From the NCBI GenBank assembly GCA_017962605.1, contig JAGCUY010000079.1, positions 1 through 33,780 of the forward strand: a stretch of 33,780 bases of DNA, in the 5' to 3' direction. A program made the translations under genes and the position numbers. Below the pieces are notes generated by a model that was not told where the DNA came from, did no database searches, and saw only the letters and a program-made list of their open reading frames with translations. This stretch comes from Kiritimatiellia bacterium. GTDB lineage: Bacteria; Verrucomicrobiota; Kiritimatiellia; RFP12; JAAYLN01. This document shows positions 14,215 through 20,133 of this stretch, in pieces (position 1 is the first letter of the stretch; every line of letters starts with the position of its first letter).

Positions 14215-15696
14215 CTAGAAGTAGAGGTCGCGCTCCCCGGCGCAGATGCGGTTGTAGCGCTCCATCACCACGGGGTAGAACTTGGGATACATCTCCTTGA
14301 TGGCGGCGAGTTCCGCCTCGATCACCGGCTCGCAGGCCCTGATGCTTTCCGGCGAGGCGAAGTCGTCCAGCCACTCGCGGTAGGTGAGGACGGCGTTGAT
14401 CTTGCAGAAGGTCCCTTCGCGTCCGGTCTTGAGGGCGTCCATGATGCAGCCGCCAGTGCGGCCGCAGCGGTAGCCCGCCGTGCAGAAGGAGGTGATGATG
14501 CCCTGTTTGGCCAGATCGACGATCATCTGCTCGAGCGAGCGGTTGTCGCCGAGAAGGAACTGCTGCTCGTCAATCTTCTGGTCCTTGTTGCCGGCAGCGT
14601 AGCCGCCGATGTCGATGCGCGTTCCGGCGTCCATCTGGGTGAGGCCGATCCTCACGCAGCGGTCGCGGAGCTCCTTGCTCTCGCGTGCCGTGACGATGAG
14701 GCCCGTGTAGGGCACCGAAAGTCGCAGCACGAGGACGGCGCGGAAGAAGTCGTCGTCGGTGAAGTTGCTCTTGGCGTTGGCGACTTCGGAGCCGGAGGCG
14801 GCGTGCATGCGCGGCACGGAGAATGTGTGCGGCCCGATGCCGGAATAGCGCTCGAGCTCGCGGGCGTGGACGCACATCGCGGCGACGTCGAACTTCCAGT
14901 CTGGCTGGAGTCCGAAGAGGACGCCGAGGCCGACGTCGTCGATGCCGGCGTCGAAGGCGCGGTGCATGCAGGTGAGGCGCCAGCCCATGTCGCCCTTGAC
15001 GGTGTCCGCCGGGTGCATGGCCGCGTATGCCTTGTGGTCGTAGGTTTCCTGGAAGACCTGGAAGGTGCCGATTCCGGCTTCGTGGACCTTCTTGAGGTCA
15101 TCCACGGACATCGGGGCGGCGTTGACGTTGATGCGGCGGACGCAGTTCACCGCGCCCTCGTGGCGGCCCGGCACCTTGGCGGAGTAGATTGTCTCAAGCG
15201 ACTTCGAGATGAAGTCGGCGCCGGTCATGGGGTGTTCGCCATAGACGGCCATCACGCGCTTGTGGCCCAGGCGGATCATCGCTTCGGCCTCGGCCTTGAT
15301 CTCCTCCTGCGTAAGGCAGCGGCGGAGGCCGCGCGAGTTGTCGGCGCTGAAGCCGCAGTAGCGGCAGCGGTTGATGCAGTAGGAGGAGATGTACATCGGC
15401 GCGAAGGTCACGACGCGGTTGTCATAGACCTTGTGCTTCACCTTCCAGGCGACATCGGCCATCTCGGCCAGAAGCTCCGGATCCTCGACGGAGAGCAGCG
15501 CCGCCACGTCCGGGCCCTGGAGGGTCTCGATGGCCAGCGACTTCTGGAGGATGTCGCGGATGCGGGCCTTGTCCGGCTTGGCGTTGTCCGCGATTTCGGC
15601 GCGGATGGCGTCATCGTCGATGAAATCGCGGCCGTTTTGGTAATAGCGGTCGATTTCATCGCGCTTGATCATGGTTTCGAGATAGTTGGCGCTCAT
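14215..15696 (-). CDS. hydG: [FeFe]-hydrogenase maturase HydG (radical SAM), auxiliary motif altered
   Basis: Numbered from the ATG at 15696, the 493-residue protein carries the radical SAM motif C107-X3-C111-X2-C114 in SSYCINRCRYCGF and matches HydG along its length (FQVFQETYDHKAYAAMHP, SVPRMHAASGS, SRE-type ESKELRDRCVRIGLTQMDAGTR). HydG cleaves tyrosine to give CO and cyanide for the hydrogenase H-cluster. The C-terminal auxiliary cluster usually has C-X2-C-X22-C. Here Cys405 and Cys431 keep the spacing, but the middle residue is Gly408, and extra Cys occur at 411 and 417. GAGG lies 12 nt before this ATG; a TTG six codons earlier would sit on the GAGG itself, so I prefer 15696. A promoter is at 15754-15762. 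HydE, HydF and hydrogenase genes are not in the window. A ThiH-like enzyme is the less likely alternative. Confidence 0.88.
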   Translation of the reverse strand: MSANYLETMIKRDEIDRYYQNGRDFIDDDAIRAEIADNAKPDKARIRDILQKSLAIETLQGPDVAALLSVEDPELLAEMADVAWKVKHKVYDNRVVTFAPMYISSYCINRCRYCGFSADNSRGLRRCLTQEEIKAEAEAMIRLGHKRVMAVYGEHPMTGADFISKSLETIYSAKVPGRHEGAVNCVRRINVNAAPMSVDDLKKVHEAGIGTFQVFQETYDHKAYAAMHPADTVKGDMGWRLTCMHRAFDAGIDDVGLGVLFGLQPDWKFDVAAMCVHARELERYSGIGPHTFSVPRMHAASGSEVANAKSNFTDDDFFRAVLVLRLSVPYTGLIVTARESKELRDRCVRIGLTQMDAGTRIDIGGYAAGNKDQKIDEQQFLLGDNRSLEQMIVDLAKQGIITSFCTAGYRCGRTGGCIMDALKTGREGTFCKINAVLTYREWLDDFASPESIRACEPVIEAELAAIKEMYPKFYPVVMERYNRICAGERDLYF

Positions 15697-15753
15697 TTTA
15701 AAAGAAAACCTCAATTACGATGCGTGGAAAAGCCCTAAAAAGATTGAGTATCT

Positions 15754-15762
15754 ATTATACCA
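15754..15762 (-). promoter_or_regulatory. Extended -10 promoter of hydG
   Basis: The minus strand reads TGGTATAAT with TATAAT at 15754-15759, directly after the dsbD stop. The context TTTGGTATAATAGAT resembles the shared TGGTAGAATGGAT element. It allows hydG to be expressed apart from the upstream operon. Confidence 0.65.
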
Positions 15763-15775
15763 AAGAGCGGATGCC

Positions 15776-17047
15776 CTATCGTCCAATCACAACGATCGCA
15801 GGGAAGCCGCGGACGCCGAAGCGCGCAAGGAGGGCGACGGCCTCGTCGGTGAAGGGGTCCTCAACCTGGACGCGAAGGAAGACGTAATCTGCCAGCGCCT
15901 TGACAACTTCAGGCTTGGGGAAGGTGTCCTCCTCCATGCGAGTGCAGCTCCCGCACCAGGAGGCGAAGAAGTCGATCACCACCGGCTTGCCCGTGGCGGT
16001 TGCCTCGGCGTAGGCGGCGTCGAAGTCGCGGTAGTCGATGGCGCCCTTGGAGGTGGTGCCGTCGCGGGGGGCGAGGGCGATGCGGCCATAGTGCGCGGCG
16101 AGGGCGAAGGCGATGACGGCAAACACCCACTTTACCGCCACCATCCACTTGCCCGGCTTGGGCAGGAAGGAGAGCCCCGCACCGATGAAGGGCCAGGGGG
16201 AGGCCATGCCAAGGCCGAGGACAAATGGGAGCGCCAGCGCGGCGGCGTGTCCGGCGGCGTATGCCTCGGCGGCGTAGAGCATCGCGCCAAGGACGGCCGG
16301 CGCCACGCAGGCCCCGGCGAGGAGGGCGGCTGTCGCCCCTGCGGCGGCAAGGCCGACCCATGATAGCGCCCCGCCGATGCGGCGCCTGTGCCCGGTGAAG
16401 TCAATGTGGAAGACGCCAAGCATGGCCAAGCCCAGGGCGAGGAACAAGACGGCGATTGCGGCGTTGAACGGGCGCATGGACTGCAGCGAGCCAAAGGCGG
16501 CGCCTGAACGCGCCACGGCAAAGCCAAGCGCCCCGTAGGCGACGGCCATCGCAAGACCGTAAACTGCGCCGCGCAGCGCGCCGGCGCGGCGGCTCCGCGC
16601 ATTCGCGCCCATCCCAAGCACCGCTACCTGGATTGGCAGAAGGGGCAGGACACAGGGCGAAAGGTTCAGCAAAAGCCCCGCCAAAAAGGCCAGAGCCAAC
16701 CGCCACGCAAACCCCCGCCCCGACTCGCTTGTATTTTGCCCTGACTCGCGGGCTCCGTCGGGTGTTTTCGCCTGTCCTGACTCGCGGGCTCCGTCGGGTG
16801 TTTTCGCCTGTCCTGACTCGCGGGCTCCGCCCCGCGTACCCATTAAAAACCCCACAAACTCCCCTGCCCCCATATACCCATGCGCAATGGCCGCGACTTT
16901 TTCCTCGCGCACGACCTGCACATCGTCGGTGGGGATTTCGCAGAAGTCCTCGGTGCACATCTGCGCGTTCGCCATTGGCGCCGCCAAGGCGCAAAATGCG
17001 CAGCACAGCATCACGCGGGACATTGCCAAAACAGAGCGGATAATCAT
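15776..17047 (-). CDS. DsbD-like thiol:disulfide transporter with shortened thioredoxin domain
   Basis: The 423-residue protein has a signal peptide, a short periplasmic part, a CcdA/DsbD membrane domain of about eight segments (from 113) and a thioredoxin domain at the end. The paired membrane cysteines are C132 in LSPCVLPLLP and C247 in GACVAP; the thioredoxin site is WCGSC (364-368). DsbD-type proteins pass electrons from cytoplasmic thioredoxin to envelope proteins. Residues about 74-104 are 12-residue repeats (GARESGQAKTPD) coded by a 36-bp tandem repeat. The chain stops 7 residues after cis-Pro416, so the last strand and helix of a normal thioredoxin fold (about 30 residues) are missing. 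The start overlaps the stop of the exchanger gene (ATGA). A CcdA-thioredoxin fusion is the plainest description. Confidence 0.82.
   Translation of the reverse strand: MIIRSVLAMSRVMLCCAFCALAAPMANAQMCTEDFCEIPTDDVQVVREEKVAAIAHGYMGAGEFVGFLMGTRGGARESGQAKTPDGARESGQAKTPDGARESGQNTSESGRGFAWRLALAFLAGLLLNLSPCVLPLLPIQVAVLGMGANARSRRAGALRGAVYGLAMAVAYGALGFAVARSGAAFGSLQSMRPFNAAIAVLFLALGLAMLGVFHIDFTGHRRRIGGALSWVGLAAAGATAALLAGACVAPAVLGAMLYAAEAYAAGHAAALALPFVLGLGMASPWPFIGAGLSFLPKPGKWMVAVKWVFAVIAFALAAHYGRIALAPRDGTTSKGAIDYRDFDAAYAEATATGKPVVIDFFASWCGSCTRMEEDTFPKPEVVKALADYVFLRVQVEDPFTDEAVALLARFGVRGFPAIVVIGR
16741..16839. repeat. 36-bp tandem repeat inside the dsbD-like gene
   Basis: Two perfect 36-base copies (16741-16776, 16777-16812) and a partial third copy (16813-16829) lie in frame and code for the 12-residue unit GARESGQAKTPD. 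Identity between the full copies is complete, so the expansion is recent or kept uniform. Confidence 0.9.
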
Positions 17048-18015
17048 CGTGCCAGGGCCTCCTTTGCCAGCAGGGCGACGTAGGCGATGTAGAGCACCAG
17101 GAAAAGACCGCCTTCCCAGCGGTCGATCCTGGCGGCGCGGCCACGCGGCTTGCGGCAGGCGACAGCAAGCAGGAAGGTCGCCAACGCCATTGTAGGATAG
17201 TCGCGGTGAAGGACATCCTTTATTACCAAAGCGCCACCTTCGCCGTCAATTGGGCGCGTCACGCCGGCGATGCCAACGACAAACAGGGTGTTGAAGAGGT
17301 TGGAACCAATTACATTCCCCAGCGCCATGTCGTGTTCTTGTCGCGAAATCGCCGCAATGGAGGAGGCCAGTTCCGGAAGCGAAGTCCCGATGGCCACGAC
17401 GGTCAGGCCCACTACGAGGTCGGGGACGCCGACGGCCTTGGCAAGCCCCACGGCCGAAACCACCAGCAGCCGCGACGAGGCGACAACAATCACAAGTCCT
17501 GCGACGACGCCCAGCAGCATCTTCCAGAGGGGGGCCTGTTTTACACCTTTATCGTCGGCTTCTGGCATGACTGCGCCATGGGTCATATTCCAAATGCAAA
17601 CGGCTACAAAAGCCACGAGCATAAGCAAGGCGTCAAGACGGGAGATAACGCCATTGGCAAGGAGGACTCCGGCCAGCGCGGTCACAAAGAAGAGGACAGG
17701 CAGGTCGCGGCGGCGTACGGTGTCGGCCACGGTAATCGGGCTAAGAAGGGCCGTCACGCCCAAAATCAGCCAGATGTTGGCGATGTTCGAGCCGTATGCA
17801 TTGCCGAGGGCGATGCTTGGGTTGCCCTCAAGCGCGGAAATTAGTGAGACCATCATCTCCGGCAGGGAGGTGCCGAAACCGATGACAAACATCCCGACAA
17901 GCAGCGGGGGAAGGCCCAGGCGGCGCGCCAGACTCGCGGAGTTGCCAACAAAGAGGTCGGCGCTCCACACGAGGAAGGCGATGCCGATGGCCAAACCCGC
18001 CAGAAGCAGCATCAT
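17044..18015 (-). CDS. Calcium/sodium:cation antiporter, CaCA family (YrbG-like)
   Basis: Read from the ATG at 18015, which overlaps the rlmB stop as ATGA, the product is 323 residues with about ten membrane segments. The two inverted alpha repeats of the family are clear: GFGTSLPEMMVSLISALEG...ALGNAYGSNIANI and AIGTSLPELASSIAAISRQ...ALGNVIGSNLFN. The acidic residues in the TSLPE motifs bind the cations. Such proteins exchange calcium or other cations for sodium or protons across the inner membrane. It sits in a run of overlapping genes (rlmB before, dsbD after), which suggests one mRNA without a shared function. Confidence 0.88.
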   Translation of the reverse strand: MMLLLAGLAIGIAFLVWSADLFVGNSASLARRLGLPPLLVGMFVIGFGTSLPEMMVSLISALEGNPSIALGNAYGSNIANIWLILGVTALLSPITVADTVRRRDLPVLFFVTALAGVLLANGVISRLDALLMLVAFVAVCIWNMTHGAVMPEADDKGVKQAPLWKMLLGVVAGLVIVVASSRLLVVSAVGLAKAVGVPDLVVGLTVVAIGTSLPELASSIAAISRQEHDMALGNVIGSNLFNTLFVVGIAGVTRPIDGEGGALVIKDVLHRDYPTMALATFLLAVACRKPRGRAARIDRWEGGLFLVLYIAYVALLAKEALAR

Positions 18016-18857
18016 CGCTCTCCCCCGGCTTTCGAGGCGGCGCGGCGCTGGCGCACCGCTTCGGACATAACAATGGCTCCGGCGACGGCCGCGTTTAGCG
18101 AGGCGACCTGCCCCATCATCGGGAGGGTGGCGATGAAGTCGCACTTCTCGCGGACGAGCCGCGACACTCCCCTGCCCTCGTTGCCGACCACCAATCCGCA
18201 GCGTCCGGAATAGTCGATTTCTGAGTAGTCGCGGGCATCCGGTCCGAAGTCAAGGCCAGTGATCCAGAATCCGGCGTCTTTGGCCTCGCCTATTGCGCGG
18301 ACAAGGTTCACAACCCTGGCGACGCGCATGTGCTCGGCGGCGCCTGCGGAGGCGCGGACTGCAGCTGATGTGACTGCGGCCGCCCGGTCTTCGGGAATCA
18401 CCACGCCGGTGGCGCCAAAGGCGTCGGCCGAACGAAGGAGAGAGCCGAGGTTCTGGGGGTCTTCGATGTGGTCGAGGAAAAGCAGAGTGGCATCCTCGCC
18501 CTCCTCTCCGCAGTCGGAGAGGATTTCGTCAAGCGGGGCATATTGGTATTGGCCGCAGCGCAGCGCCACGCCCTGGTGGTTCACAGGGCCGAGGAGGTCT
18601 CCAAGCCCCTTGAGATCGGTGGTGGCGGGACGCACCCCAGCGCCGCGGGCGAGGGCGAGGATTTCGGCAAGCTCCTCCTCGGAGCAGTCCTCGTGCGCCG
18701 TGGCGCTGACGAGAAGTTCGTCGAATCTCCGGCGACCAGCGCGAAGCGCCTCAATCACCGGACGGCGGCCATAGAGCCAGTCGCCGCCGCGCGAACCGCC
18801 GACATGCGGGGCAGCGTCGCGGCGCTGACCTCCCCATCCCCTGCCTTTCCGGCCCAT
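18012..18857 (-). CDS. rlmB: TrmH/SpoU-family RNA 2'-O-methyltransferase, RlmB-like
   Basis: The 281-residue protein has the RlmB layout: a basic glycine-rich N-terminus, a substrate-binding domain (GDWLYGRRPVIEALRAGRR, about 25-100) and a SPOUT methyltransferase domain with LDHIEDPQNLGSLLRSADAFGATGVV, VVGNEGRGVS and the knot end LPMMGQVASLNAAVAGAIVM. RlmB methylates the ribose of a guanosine in the 23S rRNA peptidyl transferase region; by sequence alone a related TrmH-type target is possible. It begins 4 bases after galK ends and overlaps the exchanger gene by 4. Confidence 0.87.
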   Translation of the reverse strand: MGRKGRGWGGQRRDAAPHVGGSRGGDWLYGRRPVIEALRAGRRRFDELLVSATAHEDCSEEELAEILALARGAGVRPATTDLKGLGDLLGPVNHQGVALRCGQYQYAPLDEILSDCGEEGEDATLLFLDHIEDPQNLGSLLRSADAFGATGVVIPEDRAAAVTSAAVRASAGAAEHMRVARVVNLVRAIGEAKDAGFWITGLDFGPDARDYSEIDYSGRCGLVVGNEGRGVSRLVREKCDFIATLPMMGQVASLNAAVAGAIVMSEAVRQRRAASKAGGER

Positions 18858-18861
18858 CTGC

Positions 18862-20031
18862 CTACTCCTTGATGACGGCGGCGCCGGCGGACGGGGTGAT
18901 TGCGAAGGTCTCGCAGGCTTCGCCGTATTCGGCCAGATATGCCGCCGAGATTGCCTTGGCCGCTTCCGCCAGGGCGTCGCGCTTCACGAGCATCACGACG
19001 CTGCCGCCGAAGCCGCCGCCGGAGAGGCGCGCGCCAAGGACGCCTGGCGTCGCCTTGCCTATGGCGACAAGGGAGTCAAGTTCGGAGCAGGAGTTCTCGA
19101 AGAGGGTGCGGGAGCTTTCGTGCGAGGCGAACATCAGTTTGCCGAAGCCGGCGACGTCTCCCTTGGCTAGGAGCTCCGAGCCGCCGATGACGCGCTCGTC
19201 TTCGCCAATCGGGTGTGCAGAGCGGGAGGCGACCAGCGGATCCATCTTGTCCTTGAGGGACTCCCATTCCGCCCAGCTCACGTCGCGCAGGGCCGTGACG
19301 GGATGCGAGAGGTTCGCCTTGAAGAAGGCGGTGGCCGACTCGCATGCGGCGCGGCGCTCGTTGTAGGCGCCATCGACCAGCGCGTGGCGGGCGGTGGATT
19401 TGCAGACCAGCAGGGCGCAGGTCGAGTCAAGCGGGACGTTCTCGACTTCCAGGGAGCGGAAGTCGGTCTTCACGAGCATGCCGTCCGCGCCGTAGAGGGA
19501 GGAAATCTGGTCAAGCAGGCCGCACTTCACGCCGGCGAACTCGTGCTCCGCCTTCTGGCCGATCTTGGCCATGTCGATCTTCGACACCTCGATGCCGTAG
19601 AGGCGGGCGATGGCGAGGCCGGTCGTGACTTCCAGCGCGGCGGAGCTGGAGAGGCCCGCGCCCTGGGGGATGTCGCCAAGGAATAGGGCGTTGAAGCCCT
19701 TGTCAAAGCGGCCACGCGGGAGGAGGCCCGCCAGAACGCCCTTGCAGTAGTTGGACCAGGACTCTTCAGCCGAAGGCGCGGGGGCGCCGACGTCGAAGCG
19801 CACCTCGTGGAGGATGTCGCCGGCGACGAGGCGGCACTCGCGGCCTTCTGCGGGGGCAATCGCGAAGAATGTCCCGTGGTCGATGGCGGCGGAGAGGACC
19901 AGGCCCTCGTTGTAGTCGGTATGGTTGCCCAGCACCTCGACGCGCCCCGGCGCGTATGCGACAACCGCTGGCGACTGTCCGAAGCGTTCCTGGAAAAGCG
20001 AAATGGTTTTGCTATATACTTCCTTGTTCAT
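18862..20031 (-). CDS. galK: Galactokinase-family sugar kinase
   Basis: A 389-residue GHMP kinase with the galactokinase signature near the N-terminus (GRVEVLGNHTDYNEG, 29-43), the ATP loop GAGLSSSAALEV, the CGLLDQ catalytic-base motif and the C-terminal GGGFGG. It would make galactose 1-phosphate in the Leloir pathway. Most galactokinases read GEHTDYN, where the Glu contacts the sugar; here it is Asn36, which could shift substrate choice. The -10 TAGAAT (20041-20046) is 9 bases from the ATG, so the leader is a few bases at most. It is divergent from a sodium:solute symporter, with a perfect inverted repeat between them, which suggests joint control of uptake and phosphorylation. Confidence 0.85.
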   Translation of the reverse strand: MNKEVYSKTISLFQERFGQSPAVVAYAPGRVEVLGNHTDYNEGLVLSAAIDHGTFFAIAPAEGRECRLVAGDILHEVRFDVGAPAPSAEESWSNYCKGVLAGLLPRGRFDKGFNALFLGDIPQGAGLSSSAALEVTTGLAIARLYGIEVSKIDMAKIGQKAEHEFAGVKCGLLDQISSLYGADGMLVKTDFRSLEVENVPLDSTCALLVCKSTARHALVDGAYNERRAACESATAFFKANLSHPVTALRDVSWAEWESLKDKMDPLVASRSAHPIGEDERVIGGSELLAKGDVAGFGKLMFASHESSRTLFENSCSELDSLVAIGKATPGVLGARLSGGGFGGSVVMLVKRDALAEAAKAISAAYLAEYGEACETFAITPSAGAAVIKE

Positions 20032-20036
20032 GGCAT

Positions 20037-20049
20037 ATCCATTCTACCA
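20037..20049 (-). promoter_or_regulatory. Extended -10 promoter of galK
   Basis: Minus strand TGGTAGAATGGAT, identical to elements at 9467-9479 and 27463-27475. TTGAAG lies 15 bases upstream of the TAGAAT, a short spacer. The start codon is so near that the transcript is almost leaderless. Confidence 0.6.
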
Positions 20050-20067
20050 AATTTTGCTATACTTCAA

Positions 20068-20098
20068 TTGCCGAAAGGCAAGACCTTGTTTTCGGCAA
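20068..20098. promoter_or_regulatory. Palindromic operator candidate between galK and the symporter
   Basis: TTGCCGAAA (20068-20076) and TTTCGGCAA (20090-20098) are a perfect 9-bp inverted repeat with a 13-base centre. It lies upstream of both divergent genes, so a dimeric regulator could control both. No T-run follows it on either strand, so a terminator is unlikely. Confidence 0.6.
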
Positions 20099-20133
20099 AC
20101 CCCTGAAGACACCAAACAAACGGAAACGAAACC

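Noticed and set aside
14803..15738. 311-codon plus frame opposite hydG
   Set aside because: Antisense shadow of a GC-rich gene: Val/Asp/Gly-rich composition and full overlap with clear hydG motifs.
16741..16839. CRISPR-like repeat array
   Set aside because: The 36-base units are head to tail without spacers and in frame within a gene; no cas gene is near.
12841..20031. One long operon from galK to the XylR-like regulator
   Set aside because: A separate -10 lies between dsbD and hydG and there is an 80-base gap, so at least two units are likely, although read-through is possible.
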